DNA of 64,000 bases from Oscillospiraceae bacterium (GCA_015065105.1 SVQZ01000001.1:90448-154447); one strand, 5' to 3'. Positions 19,397-30,024 are shown, counted from the first letter of the stretch. Program-made: numbers and translations. Notes: generated by a model not told the origin, from the letters alone.

Positions 19397-20677
19397 ATGA
19401 GTAACAAAAGAATCGAAACAAAATGTCTGCATTCTGGTTATTCCCCCAAGAACGGCGAACCCAGAATGCTCCCTATAGTTCAGTCAACAACATTTAAATA
19501 TGAATCAAGCAAAGAAATGGGAGATCTCTTCGATCTTAAGGCAGACGGTTATTTCTACTCCCGTTTGGCTAATCCCACCAATGACGCGGTTGCGGCAAAG
19601 ATAGCCGATCTTGAAGGCGGTGTTGCGGCAATACTGACCTCCTCGGGTCAGGCGGCTAATTTCTATGCCATCTTCAACATAGCCGGCGCAGGCGACCATA
19701 TCGTAGCTTCCTCTGCTATTTACGGCGGAACCTTTAATCTTATCAGCGTTACTATGAAGAAGATGGGTATCGATGCAACGTTTATTGCTCCCGATTCCTC
19801 CTATGAGGAGATCTGTGCCGCTATCAGACCCAACACAAAGGCGGTATTCGGCGAGGTGCTCGCCAACCCCTCCCTCGCCATCCTCGATATAGAGACCTTC
19901 GCAAAGGCGGCACACGATAACGGTATCCCCCTTATCGTTGACAATACCTTCCCTACTCCCATAAACTGCAGACCTTTCGAGTTCGGCGCGGATATCGTGA
20001 CCCATTCAACCTCAAAGTATATGGACGGCCATGCAACTGTAGTAGGCGGCGTAGTAGTTGACAGCGGTAATTTCGAATGGTCAAAATATCCAGAAAAATT
20101 TGCTTGTATTGTTGATCCGGACCCCTCTTATCACGGTATAAGCTATACCGAACAGTTCGGCCGCGGTGCATATATTACCAAGCTCACAGCTCAGCTTATG
20201 CGCGACCTCGGCTCAATTCCCTCCGCAATGAACGCATTTCTTCTCAATTTAGGTCTCGAGACCTTACACGTAAGAGTGGAAAGACATTGTCAGAACGCTT
20301 TAAAGATAGCTAAATACCTTGAATCCAATGAAAAGATAACATGGGTCAACTATCCCGGACTTGAAAGTAACAAGTATTACGGTCTTGCAAAAAAGTACCT
20401 CCCTAACGGTTCGAGCGGTGTTATCTCCTTCGGTGTAAAGGGCGGCCGTGAAGCGGCAACCGTATTTATGGATTCATTAAAGCTTTGCACAGTTGCTACT
20501 CACGTGGCTGACGCAAAGACCTGTTTACTGCATCCTGCAAGCACGACTCACCGACAGCTGAATGACGAACAGCTCATAGAGTGTGGAACAACACCCGACC
20601 TTATTCGTCTTTCGGTAGGCATTGAAAATGCCGATGATATCATTGAAGATATCCAACAGGCATTAAATTTAATTTAA
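19397..20677 (+). CDS. metY: O-acetylhomoserine aminocarboxypropyltransferase/cysteine synthase family (PLP)
   Basis: IETKCLHSGYSP; YSRLANPTNDAVAAKIADLEGGVAAILTSSGQAA; THSTSKYMDGHATVVGGVVVD; TCLLHPASTTHRQLNDEQL. Confidence 0.94.
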   Translation: MSNKRIETKCLHSGYSPKNGEPRMLPIVQSTTFKYESSKEMGDLFDLKADGYFYSRLANPTNDAVAAKIADLEGGVAAILTSSGQAANFYAIFNIAGAGDHIVASSAIYGGTFNLISVTMKKMGIDATFIAPDSSYEEICAAIRPNTKAVFGEVLANPSLAILDIETFAKAAHDNGIPLIVDNTFPTPINCRPFEFGADIVTHSTSKYMDGHATVVGGVVVDSGNFEWSKYPEKFACIVDPDPSYHGISYTEQFGRGAYITKLTAQLMRDLGSIPSAMNAFLLNLGLETLHVRVERHCQNALKIAKYLESNEKITWVNYPGLESNKYYGLAKKYLPNGSSGVISFGVKGGREAATVFMDSLKLCTVATHVADAKTCLLHPASTTHRQLNDEQLIECGTTPDLIRLSVGIENADDIIEDIQQALNLI

Positions 20678-20694
20678 AGGAAGATCCCTATATA

Positions 20695-21924
20695 ATGAAA
20701 AAAACAGTTTTACGCGAATACGCACGTCTTATTGCCGTGATGGGCGTTAATATTCAAAAGGGTCAGGAGGTAATTATAATTGCCGAGCTCGACCAGCCTG
20801 AATTTGTAGAAATGCTTGTTGCGGAATGCTACAAATGCAAGGCATCAAAGGTTACGGTTCAGTTTGAGCATCAGCCTCTCACCAAGCTTCACGTAAAATA
20901 TCAAACGGTAAAGAAGCTTTCGACAGTTGAGAAATGGGAGGAAGAAAAGCTCAAGCACCGTTGTGAGGCACTCCCCTGCATGATCTATCTTCTCTCTGAA
21001 GATCCCGACGGTCTTGCAGGTATTAACCAAGAAAAAATGTCCAAGGGCTCACAGGGCAGATATAAGGTCATTAAGCCCTACAGAGATGAAATGGACAATA
21101 AGTATCAGTGGTGCATCGCCGCTGTTCCCGGAGTTAAATGGGCAAAAAAAATGTTTCCCGAGTTATCCAGGCATCAAGCAGTTGAAAAGCTTTGGGAAGC
21201 AATACTCTACACGTCAAGAGCGGACAAGGATCCTATTGCACAATGGGAGAAGCACAACCGTGATCTCGCCAAGAGATGCGAATTTCTCAATTCTCTCGGT
21301 ATAGACAAGCTTCATTACACCTCTGCAAAGGGCACCGACCTTACTGTCGGCATGATACCCGAGGCTGTATTTATGGGCGGATGTGAGGAAAGCTTACAGG
21401 GATATAGCTTTAATGCAAATATTCCTTCCGAAGAAGTATTTATTTCTCCTAAAAAAGGTGCGGCAGAGGGTATAGTTTATTCAACAAAGCCTCTTTCCTA
21501 CCGCGGTGAGATAATCGATAACTTCTTTATTGAATTCAAAGAAGGTAAAGCAGTTAAGTGGGGAGCGCAAAAGAATGAGAGCCTGTTAGGTGAAATGCTT
21601 AATATGGACGAGGGTGCCGCCTATCTCGGAGAATGTGCGCTTGTTCCCTTTGATTCCCCTATCTCTAATTCGGGTCTTACATTCTACAATACACTTTTCG
21701 ACGAAAATGCAAGCTGTCATCTTGCAATGGGAGAGGGCTTCACGAACACAATCAAGGATTATGCAAGCAAATCCTTAAGCGAGCTTCGCGAAATGGGTAT
21801 AAACGATTCAATGATACACGTTGACTTTATGATAGGCTCCGAAGACCTCGATATAGAAGCAGTTCTTCGCGACGGCAGTAAGGTTCAGATATTCAAAAAC
21901 GGTAACTGGGCTTTTGAATGCTGA
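20695..21924 (+). CDS. Aminopeptidase, M29 family
   Basis: KGTDLTVGMIPEAVFMGGCEES...FNANIPSEEVFISPKKGAAEGIVYSTKPLSYRGEIIDNFFIEFKEGKAV; LGECALVPFDSPISNSGLTFYNTLFDENASCHLAMGEGF. Confidence 0.93.
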   Translation: MKKTVLREYARLIAVMGVNIQKGQEVIIIAELDQPEFVEMLVAECYKCKASKVTVQFEHQPLTKLHVKYQTVKKLSTVEKWEEEKLKHRCEALPCMIYLLSEDPDGLAGINQEKMSKGSQGRYKVIKPYRDEMDNKYQWCIAAVPGVKWAKKMFPELSRHQAVEKLWEAILYTSRADKDPIAQWEKHNRDLAKRCEFLNSLGIDKLHYTSAKGTDLTVGMIPEAVFMGGCEESLQGYSFNANIPSEEVFISPKKGAAEGIVYSTKPLSYRGEIIDNFFIEFKEGKAVKWGAQKNESLLGEMLNMDEGAAYLGECALVPFDSPISNSGLTFYNTLFDENASCHLAMGEGFTNTIKDYASKSLSELREMGINDSMIHVDFMIGSEDLDIEAVLRDGSKVQIFKNGNWAFEC

Positions 21925-22030
21925 CCCTGCAGAATATCAATAACATCCGCTTTATTTAAACAACGAAGCGGATAAAGTCAGAATGTTAAATAAGTATAAT
22001 AATTATAAAATTAAATAAAGGAGATCTGTT

Positions 22031-24283
22031 ATGAAAAAGATTATTTCTTTGCTCGCAGTTATGCTTATTATGATCTGCAGTGTTGCGGTTATGGTAAATG
22101 CGGCGAACACAACTCCCTTCATCGACGTTGGCGATACATGGTACACAGATGCCGTTAATTATTGCTACGAAAACGGACTTATGAAGGGTACATCTGAAAC
22201 TACCTTCGCTCCTAAAAATACAGTTACAAGAGCACAGGTAGTTCAAGTATTGGCTAATATGTCCGGTGCAAATGCCGACGATTACGCAGGCAAAACATCC
22301 TTCAATGATGTTAAAGCAGACGATTGGTTCGCACCCGTTGTTGAATGGGCTAAGGTAAACGGAGTTGCAAAGGGCAACGATAAGGGCGCATTTGAACCCA
22401 GAAAGGCTGTTACCCGTGAACAGCTTGCACAGTTCATGTTCAACTACTGTGCGTTCACAGGTATCGACAACATGGGAGCTGACGTAAAAGCATTGGATTC
22501 CTTCAATGACGGCGCTTCCGTTGCCGGCTGGGCGGCAGAAGCTATGGCATGGAACGTTGAAGAAGGCATTCTTTCGGGCAGTAATAATAACCTTATGCCC
22601 AAGAACACCGCCACAAGAGGACAGCTTGCGGTTATTATCGAAAGATTCGATAAGTACAAAAACGAAAACGCCCTCGAAATGGCTTCAGGTATTACCGTAT
22701 CCGGTGCGTTCACCGATGATATGATGCTCCAGAGAGATGAAAAATGCTCGGTATGGGGTTGGGCGCCCGAAAGCGAAAACGGTAAGAGCGTTGTTGTTGA
22801 GATCAACGGTAAGAAAGCATCTGCGATCGTTAAAAACGGTGAATGGAAGGCTGTATTCGCAGAAACCTTCCCCTACTCCACCGTGCCTACAAAGATCACT
22901 GTTAAATCTGCAGGCGAGGACATAGTTTTCAATAACGTTCTCTTCGGTGACGTATATTACGTTATAGGTCAGTCAAACGTTTACTACAGCATCAAGAATC
23001 TCACAGATGATCTTGAAAGAAAAGGCATGAGTAACGAATACCAGGTTGAATTCGATCATAATAAGAATCTTCGTTTCTTCCGTAATTCCAACCAGTATCA
23101 CAGACTTAACACAGGAGACCGTGCTCCCGGAACAACGACACTTTATAAGGACGCTGAGGTTTGGAGCGGCTGGCAGACCGTGGAAGAAGTAGAAGCTGCA
23201 TATAATAAGAATTATATCAATGAAATTCTTGCAGGTAATCCCGCGGATACATACATCTTCTCTGCACTCGGTTATATCACAGCATATGAAATGTCCAATG
23301 AGACAGACGTACCGATCGGTGTTATCGAGATCGACGCTTCCGGCTTCCCTCTCATAGCATTTGCTCCCAACGAGCTTGCCGATAAATGGGGTACCGAAAT
23401 AGTTGACGAAAAGACAGGTATCCATTATTGGGCTATTACCGACGTTACCACCGAGGAAACAGGATATCTTCCCTTAATTACAAGCAGTGCGCTTACCTCA
23501 AGAATGGCATATAACCAGCAGTTATATCCCCTTATAAACTTCTCTATTGCAGGTATCTGGTGGTATCAGGGTGAATCCGACTGGACAACAACCGAGGAAT
23601 ACAGAGGTGTCGGCACTTCTACCTTCGCTGACCAGTTTACCGAGCTTATGGAATATTACAGAAGCGTTATGGGCAACGATGACTTCTCGGTTTATATGAT
23701 AGAATTCCCCTCCTGCTTTAAAGGAACAAGCCCCAATCAGGCTTACATCTCTACGGGTTCGGTAAGAACCGAACAGGGCAAGATAGCTACAATGCTTGAT
23801 GATTTTTATCTTGTTGCTTCAGGCGATTTCTTTGCCGATGTCTATTGGGAAAATAACATTCATCCCTATATCAAGCACAAGCAGGCAAGAAGACTCTCAA
23901 AGATGGTTCTTGCAACAGGTAATTACGACAGCGAATACAATATCAATTACGTATCCGGTCCCGTATTTAATTCAGAGAGCTTTGTGAACGAGGCTCTTGA
24001 TACTATCGAGCTTAAGTTTGATTACGTCGGCGACGGCCTTGTAAACCACGATGAAGAGGGCGTAGGAATCTGGGGCTTTGAGGTATTTGTTAACGGCGAA
24101 TGGGTAGAATGCGCCGATGCGCAGGTTACAGGCAAGGATACAGTAACTCTCATTGCTGACGGCAGAATCGACGGTGTGCGTTACAACAGAGCAACCGACG
24201 CAACTTTCCCCACATGGTCAACCTTGAGTAACTCTGAAAACATCCCCTGCTCTGCATTCGTTAAATATTTTAACCACGAGTAA
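22031..24283 (+). CDS. Secreted SLH-domain protein with sialate O-acetylesterase-like (SGNH) domain
   Basis: Signal peptide; three SLH motifs (PFIDVGDTWYTDAVNYCYENGLMKGTSETTFAPKNTVTRAQ...); then FTDDMMLQRDEKCSVWGWAPE..., GDVYYVIGQSNV, GIWWYQGESDW, NNIHPYIK. Confidence 0.9.
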   Translation: MKKIISLLAVMLIMICSVAVMVNAANTTPFIDVGDTWYTDAVNYCYENGLMKGTSETTFAPKNTVTRAQVVQVLANMSGANADDYAGKTSFNDVKADDWFAPVVEWAKVNGVAKGNDKGAFEPRKAVTREQLAQFMFNYCAFTGIDNMGADVKALDSFNDGASVAGWAAEAMAWNVEEGILSGSNNNLMPKNTATRGQLAVIIERFDKYKNENALEMASGITVSGAFTDDMMLQRDEKCSVWGWAPESENGKSVVVEINGKKASAIVKNGEWKAVFAETFPYSTVPTKITVKSAGEDIVFNNVLFGDVYYVIGQSNVYYSIKNLTDDLERKGMSNEYQVEFDHNKNLRFFRNSNQYHRLNTGDRAPGTTTLYKDAEVWSGWQTVEEVEAAYNKNYINEILAGNPADTYIFSALGYITAYEMSNETDVPIGVIEIDASGFPLIAFAPNELADKWGTEIVDEKTGIHYWAITDVTTEETGYLPLITSSALTSRMAYNQQLYPLINFSIAGIWWYQGESDWTTTEEYRGVGTSTFADQFTELMEYYRSVMGNDDFSVYMIEFPSCFKGTSPNQAYISTGSVRTEQGKIATMLDDFYLVASGDFFADVYWENNIHPYIKHKQARRLSKMVLATGNYDSEYNINYVSGPVFNSESFVNEALDTIELKFDYVGDGLVNHDEEGVGIWGFEVFVNGEWVECADAQVTGKDTVTLIADGRIDGVRYNRATDATFPTWSTLSNSENIPCSAFVKYFNHE

Positions 24284-24337
24284 TTCAAACAAATAAATAT
24301 AATAACAGAAATGATTTAAATACCTATAATACAATAA

Positions 24338-24373
24338 AAGACTGCTGACTTATATTGTCAGCAGTCTTTTTGC
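24338..24373. terminator. Terminator between convergent genes
   Basis: AAAAGACTGCTGACTTATATTGTCAGCAGTCTTTTT. Confidence 0.85.
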
Positions 24374-24407
24374 TTAATTATTATTTCACTAAAACAGAGT
24401 TAAAGGA

Positions 24408-26621
24408 TCAATCGTCAAGACCTCTGTCTGTCACGTAGATATCTCCCAACAGCATACGCGCAACCGTAGGATCAAAATCAAATATAGGCTCGGTCTGGCA
24501 AAGTGTTATATAATCAATATCTGCAAAGAAATTATCCTCCCAATATCCGGTGGAAATAATATAGGATACGGTAACGGTATCACCCGCTTTTATAAACTCA
24601 ACTGTAGGAGCAAATAAGGAGCCGTATAAGAACAGAGAAGGTACTGTAAGGTAATCATCCCCTGCGTTGGTTATTTCAACGTGTATCGCTCTTGAATTCT
24701 TAATATCGGCGGGATCTGTATTAAATGCCTCGGCGGGAATTGTAAGCTCACAAGTATTACCGTCAAATGTAAAGAGCAATCCATCGTCTGTAGCTTCGGA
24801 AAATTCATTTTCTTTTGCTATTACCGAAATATCATCGGCATTATCTCCGACAATAAGGTTCTTATTCACACTCTTTGTTCCGAAATCATCTTCACCTAAA
24901 AGCTCTGCAACGAAAATAGCAAGATCTACATTTTCGTTAAGTCTGTTAAGCTTTTCAACACCGTAGCCTACCGCATAAACGGGGACGCTTCTTGAAGAAT
25001 GACTTCCGCTTGTATAATACGTACTGTCTGCAGTTTCTTCATTTACCTCGCAAGGACGGATGATACCGCCTGTTTCATGGTCTGCGGTTATAATAAGCAC
25101 GGTATCGGGGTTCTTTGAAATAAAATCAAGAACTCTTGCAACAGCGCGGTCAAAATGATAGCATTCATATGCTGCATATTCAAGCTGCATATTATGGCTG
25201 TAGGTATCTATCTGTGAGCCTTCAACCATAAGGAAGAATCCGTTTTCATCCTCTGAAAGCTTATCAAGTGCTAAGGAGGTCATTTCCTCAATGGTAGGAT
25301 TCTCGGGGTTTGTTGTATCCATTTCCATATAGGTATCAAAAAGACCTAATACAGGAAGCTCCATATCAAGTGCGCTGTCAAAGGATTCTGTATAATTTAC
25401 TCCTGCATCCTTTGCTTCTGCAAGCTTTGCTTTGATATCATCCGAACCTCTGTAATATTTAATACCTGAGCCCATAAGAATATCAAGAGTACCGTCCATG
25501 AGCTTATCTAACTGCTGAATACCTATTTCGCTGTGATTCTGTCTCGAAACACTGTGAGCGGTGAATGAGGCGGGGGTCGCATCGGTAACGCTCTTTGTAG
25601 CAACAACACCAGTGCTCTTTCCCTTTGAAGCCGCAAGCTCAAGAGTGGTCATGTAATCTATTTTACCGTCGGGTGAAATACTTACAAAATCGTTTTCGGT
25701 CTTATGACCTGTTGCAAGAGCCGTACCGCCCGCTGCAGAGTCTGTTACCTGATCGTTCTGGGAGTATGTGGTCTGGGCACTCTTCTGTGCTATATAATTC
25801 ATTGCAAGCTTGCCCTTATAAAGATCGTCCTTATAGAGGTATTCGGTCATTTCTACAATACCGAATCCCATACCGTCACCTATCATAAAGATAATATTTT
25901 TAGCTTCTGTGTATTTTGCGTTATTAACAGAAAGAACGATATCCTTATTTAAAAAGCTGTCTGCATCTGTTCCGCCGCAGAAGGATTCAAAGTTCAAAAG
26001 TATCTGGGCAACCTGGGCTCTTGTTGCATTTGCAAAAGGAAGAAGATCTCCCTTTTCATTACCCTTGAGAATATTCTCCGAAGCAGCCCAAACAGCAGCA
26101 TCCTCTGCCCATGAAGCAACCTTTTCACCGTCGGCAAAGTTGATTAAAATATCTTTATCGACCTTACTTGTATCAAAAGTGAAAGATGCAAATCTATAGA
26201 GCATTGTTGCTAACTGTTGACGGTTAAGAGCCCCCGTGGGATCAAATTTGCCCTCGCCCGTTCCCTTTACGTAACCCTTTTCAGCAGCCCATTTAACTGC
26301 GGCACTCATCCACTTGCCCTCGGGTACGTCTGTAAAGCCTGTAGCACCGCTGTAGCTGTCTTCGTTAACTCCCGCAAAACGGAAGAGAGTTGTAGCAAAT
26401 TGCGCTCTTGTCATTACGTTGAAGGGAGAAAATAAAGTTCCCTCTTCGTTTGTTCCTTTAAATATACCGTTATCATATGAATACTTAACAGCGGTATAGA
26501 ACCAATCCTTTTCATCAACGTCAATAAAGGGTAATTCTTTTTCACTATCGGCTGCAGTGAAAAAAGAGACTGTTGAGAAAAGCATTGTAATTACAAGCAA
26601 TAAAGAAAGAATTTTTTTCAT
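24408..26621 (-). CDS. SLH-domain alkaline phosphatase
   Basis: Signal peptide, three SLH motifs, alkaline phosphatase domain: NIIFMIGDGMGFGIVEMTEYL, DSAAGGTALATGHKT, KSTGVVATKSVTDATPASFTAH, MVEGSQIDTYSH, ADHETGG. Confidence 0.94.
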   Translation of the reverse strand: MKKILSLLLVITMLFSTVSFFTAADSEKELPFIDVDEKDWFYTAVKYSYDNGIFKGTNEEGTLFSPFNVMTRAQFATTLFRFAGVNEDSYSGATGFTDVPEGKWMSAAVKWAAEKGYVKGTGEGKFDPTGALNRQQLATMLYRFASFTFDTSKVDKDILINFADGEKVASWAEDAAVWAASENILKGNEKGDLLPFANATRAQVAQILLNFESFCGGTDADSFLNKDIVLSVNNAKYTEAKNIIFMIGDGMGFGIVEMTEYLYKDDLYKGKLAMNYIAQKSAQTTYSQNDQVTDSAAGGTALATGHKTENDFVSISPDGKIDYMTTLELAASKGKSTGVVATKSVTDATPASFTAHSVSRQNHSEIGIQQLDKLMDGTLDILMGSGIKYYRGSDDIKAKLAEAKDAGVNYTESFDSALDMELPVLGLFDTYMEMDTTNPENPTIEEMTSLALDKLSEDENGFFLMVEGSQIDTYSHNMQLEYAAYECYHFDRAVARVLDFISKNPDTVLIITADHETGGIIRPCEVNEETADSTYYTSGSHSSRSVPVYAVGYGVEKLNRLNENVDLAIFVAELLGEDDFGTKSVNKNLIVGDNADDISVIAKENEFSEATDDGLLFTFDGNTCELTIPAEAFNTDPADIKNSRAIHVEITNAGDDYLTVPSLFLYGSLFAPTVEFIKAGDTVTVSYIISTGYWEDNFFADIDYITLCQTEPIFDFDPTVARMLLGDIYVTDRGLDD

Positions 26622-26683
26622 AACGTCACTCCTTTTTTTGATAATTAATTATAACACCGTTAAGGATTAATGTCAAGAAAAAG

Positions 26684-26715
26684 AACGGAGTAAATCCTAT
26701 TTACTCCGTTTTTTC
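26684..26715 (-). terminator. Terminator downstream of second SLH-phosphatase gene
   Basis: AACGGAGTAAATCCTATTTACTCCGTTTTTT. Confidence 0.8.
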
Positions 26716-26728
26716 TGTTAGCATCATG

Positions 26729-28936
26729 TTATTTATCTAAATTTCTGTTTGTAACTGTGATATCACCCATAACTATTTCGTTTTCTGCAGGATCAAAACT
26801 GAAGAAGGGTTCCGCGATATAGAGACCGAATTCGCTAACATCGGCAAATATATAGTCATTCCAGCCTTCGCTCGGAAGAATATAGGATATGATCTGCTTT
26901 TCACCGGGTTCAAGATATTCAAGATGAGGATCGACCAAAGCAGCGCCTGCATACATAGAAGGAACTACAACATATCTATCGCTTGTATTGGTAAATTCAA
27001 TATGGATCGCTCTTGCGTTCTTGATATCCTCTCTTGAGGTATTAAACAGTTCGACAGGTATTGCAAATTCGGCTCCGTTTTCTCCGAAGCTTATCTTTAT
27101 TCCATCGTCGGCAATTGTACTGTTATAGGGATTTGCTTCTGCAAGTGCAGTAAGATCGTCACTTCCGATAAGGTTATGATTTTCGCTCTTATAACCGAAA
27201 TCATCTTCACCTAAAAGTCCTGCTACAAAGATAGCGAGATCAACATTCTCATTTGTTTTGTCTATTGCTTCAATACCGTAGCCGACCGCATATACGGGAA
27301 CGTTTCTGTAGCTGTGGCTTCCTGTAAGGTATGTATAATAATTTGCGGTTACTTCATCAAGTTCCTCGGGAATAACAAGTCCGCCCGTTTCATGGTCTGC
27401 TGTAATTATAAGAAGTGTATCGGGATTATTCTTTATAAAATCAAGAACAACTGCTACCGCACGGTCAAACTCAAAGCACTCATGTGCAGATTTTTCAAGA
27501 TCATTATTATGAGCAAAGGTATCGATCTGAGATCCCTCAACCATAAGGAAGAAGCCGTTTTTATCTACAGAAAGCTTATCGATTGCAAGATCGGTCATTT
27601 CTGCAAGAGTAGGAAGCTCCTCGTCATAGGTATCCATTGCATCAGAGCTGTAAAGACCGAACATGGGAAGCTCATCATTTTTCGAATATTCAAAGTTATC
27701 AGAATAATATAACTGACCTGCACTTACTGCGCGGTTGAGTCTGTCGCTGTTATAGCCGTCGGTAAAATAATCTCTTCCGCCTCCGAGAACAAGATCAAGC
27801 TCTCCATCAACCATAGCTTCTATCTGCTGTCTTGCAATAAGCTCATGTTCATAACGTGAGTTTACGTGCGCAGTAAACGAAGCGGGAGTTGCATCGGTAA
27901 CGCTCTTAGTAGCAATAATACCCGTACTCTTTCCCTTCTCAGCCGCAAGCTCAAGGGTAGTTTTGTAATCTCTTGTACATTCGGGATCCATTGCTATAAC
28001 ACCGTTAGCTGTTTTAAAGCCCGTTGCAAGAGCTGTACCGCCGGCCGCGGAGTCGGTTGTCTGATTATCCTGGGAATAACTTGTATGTGTGCTGAGCTGG
28101 GGAATATGATTCATGGCTAGCTTTCCTGCATAAAGCTCGTCCTTGTATAAATGCTCTGTCATTTCTACAATATTAAAGCCCATACCGTCGCCTATCATAA
28201 ATATAACGTTCTTAGGCTCTGTGTATTTAATATTGTTGATGGCAAATACAAGATCGCTGTTAACAAGTCCTGTGCTGTCTGTACCCTCAAAAACATTATT
28301 GAAATTTAAGAGGATCTGGGCAACCTGGGCTCTTGTTGCGTTGTTTTGAGGAACAAGCAGTCCTTTCTCATTACCGTTTAAAAGCTTTACGGAGGTGATC
28401 CATATCATCGCTTCCTTTGCCCATGCCGCAACGTCTGAGGAATCCTCAAATGCATTGAGAGCGTTATCGTCAACAGAGCCGATATCAAAGCTTTCATCAA
28501 CAAATCTATAGAGCATTGTTGCTAACTGCTGACGGTTAAGGGCTCCTGTGGGGTTAAATTTGTTTTCACCCGTACCCTTAACGTAACCCTTTTCAGCTGC
28601 CCATTTAACCGCAGGGCTCATCCATTTGCCTGCAGGAACGTCACTGAAGCCTGTTGCACCGGCATAGCTTGACTCATCAACACTTGCAACCCTGAAGAGA
28701 GTTGTGGCAAACTGAGCTCTTGTCATGACCTTTTCGGGAGAAAAGAGCGTACCCTCATCATTTGTACCCTTAAATAATCCTTTATTATAGGAATATTCAA
28801 CTGCATCATAGAACCAATCATCCGCTTTAACATCGGTAAAAGGAAGAAGCGATCCCTTATCATCAGCATTTGCAGAAAAAGGAATAATACCGATAAGCAT
28901 AGACGCTAAAAGAACAATAGAAAGTATCTTTTTCAT
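26729..28936 (-). CDS. SLH-domain alkaline phosphatase (paralogue of adjacent gene)
   Basis: Same architecture, near-colinear: VIFMIGDGMGFNIVEMTEHLYKDELYAGKLAMNHI, DSAAGGTALATGFKT, MVEGSQIDTFAHN, ADHETGG. Start at 28936 preferred from RBS spacing. Confidence 0.94.
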   Translation of the reverse strand: MKKILSIVLLASMLIGIIPFSANADDKGSLLPFTDVKADDWFYDAVEYSYNKGLFKGTNDEGTLFSPEKVMTRAQFATTLFRVASVDESSYAGATGFSDVPAGKWMSPAVKWAAEKGYVKGTGENKFNPTGALNRQQLATMLYRFVDESFDIGSVDDNALNAFEDSSDVAAWAKEAMIWITSVKLLNGNEKGLLVPQNNATRAQVAQILLNFNNVFEGTDSTGLVNSDLVFAINNIKYTEPKNVIFMIGDGMGFNIVEMTEHLYKDELYAGKLAMNHIPQLSTHTSYSQDNQTTDSAAGGTALATGFKTANGVIAMDPECTRDYKTTLELAAEKGKSTGIIATKSVTDATPASFTAHVNSRYEHELIARQQIEAMVDGELDLVLGGGRDYFTDGYNSDRLNRAVSAGQLYYSDNFEYSKNDELPMFGLYSSDAMDTYDEELPTLAEMTDLAIDKLSVDKNGFFLMVEGSQIDTFAHNNDLEKSAHECFEFDRAVAVVLDFIKNNPDTLLIITADHETGGLVIPEELDEVTANYYTYLTGSHSYRNVPVYAVGYGIEAIDKTNENVDLAIFVAGLLGEDDFGYKSENHNLIGSDDLTALAEANPYNSTIADDGIKISFGENGAEFAIPVELFNTSREDIKNARAIHIEFTNTSDRYVVVPSMYAGAALVDPHLEYLEPGEKQIISYILPSEGWNDYIFADVSEFGLYIAEPFFSFDPAENEIVMGDITVTNRNLDK

Positions 28937-29088
28937 AAACATTCTCCTTGATTTTAATACTGTAATTATAACATTTTTTCAAGATAATGTCAATTAATTA
29001 ATGGTAATTTGTTGCAGAAAACTATTACCTGCATAACACAGATATGCCTTTGGCAATACTTATTTCAGTATCACCGGAGGTAAGAAAT

Positions 29089-29886
29089 GTGTATTACAGT
29101 AAAGTTGAAATTTGTGGAGTTAACACGTCCGAACTGAAAACATTAAGTGATAACGAAAAGAAAGAATTACTGATCAAGGCAAGGAAAGGAGACGAGCTTG
29201 CGCGGCAACAGCTAATCCACGGTAATTTACGCTTGGTTTTAAGTATAATACAAAGATTCGCAAACAGAGGTGAGAATCCTGACGATCTCTTCCAGATAGG
29301 CTGTATTGGTCTAATAAAGGCAGTTGACAACTTCAACACTGAGCTTGACGTTAAATTCAGTACCTATGCTGTTCCCATGATAATCGGAGAGGTAAGACGT
29401 TATTTAAGAGACAATAATATGATACGTGTAAGCCGAAGTGTACGTGACCTCGCTTATCACGCACTCTGGGCAAAGGAAGAGTTATCGAAAAAAATGGATA
29501 GGGAGCCTAATATAGAGGATATCGTTAAATATCTTAACGACAATAATATAGAAGCGACAAAAGCACGTGTATCCAACGCTCTTGAAGCTATTGTTGACCC
29601 GGTATCATTATTTGAGCCTGTTTATAATGACGGTACGGCAGGCGATTCGCTCTACGTAATGGATCAGATCAGTGACACAAGCTCAACAGATGAAAGCTGG
29701 CTCGAAGAAATTGCGTTGAACGAGGCAATAAAAAAGCTCAACGAACGTGAAAAGTCGATAATATCTATGAGATTTTATCAAGGAAAGACGCAAATGGAGA
29801 TAGCAGAAGAGATCGGTATTTCACAAGCGCAGGTATCAAGACTTGAAAAGGGCGCGATAGACCGTATCAAAAAAGATTTTTTGTAA
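29089..29886 (+). CDS. sigG: RNA polymerase sporulation sigma factor SigG
   Basis: YYSKVEICGVNTSEL start closely matches SigG N-terminus; NLRLVLSIIQRFANRGENPDDLFQIGCIGLIKAVDNF; KFSTYAVPMIIGEVRRYLRDNN; DPVSLFEPVYNDG; SQAQVSRLEKGAI. GTG start at 29089 after GGAGG. Confidence 0.93.
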   Translation: MYYSKVEICGVNTSELKTLSDNEKKELLIKARKGDELARQQLIHGNLRLVLSIIQRFANRGENPDDLFQIGCIGLIKAVDNFNTELDVKFSTYAVPMIIGEVRRYLRDNNMIRVSRSVRDLAYHALWAKEELSKKMDREPNIEDIVKYLNDNNIEATKARVSNALEAIVDPVSLFEPVYNDGTAGDSLYVMDQISDTSSTDESWLEEIALNEAIKKLNEREKSIISMRFYQGKTQMEIAEEIGISQAQVSRLEKGAIDRIKKDFL

Positions 29887-29907
29887 AGTAACGAAAAGCA
29901 CACCGAA

Positions 29908-29994
29908 TTGGAGCAACTTACTACTAAATATTTTAATTTCACACGTCCGATCGAGTTTTTCAACAGTCTGAACGGAGGGCAAAATGCCCTCCGT
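29908..29994. repeat. Copy A of intergenic repeat (GGAGCAA... TTTCACACGTCCGAtCGAGTTTTTcaACAGTCTGAACGGAGGGCAAAATGCCCTCCGT)
   Basis: Near-identical to 30250-30337; ends in ACGGAGGGCAAAATGCCCTCCGT hairpin. Confidence 0.85.
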
Positions 29995-29996
29995 CA

Positions 29997-30024
29997 GCTT
30001 GTCGATAAACTTATCGACAAGCTG
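29997..30024. other. Perfect 13-bp-arm inverted repeat
   Basis: AGCTTGTCGATAA-AC-TTATCGACAAGCT. Confidence 0.7.
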
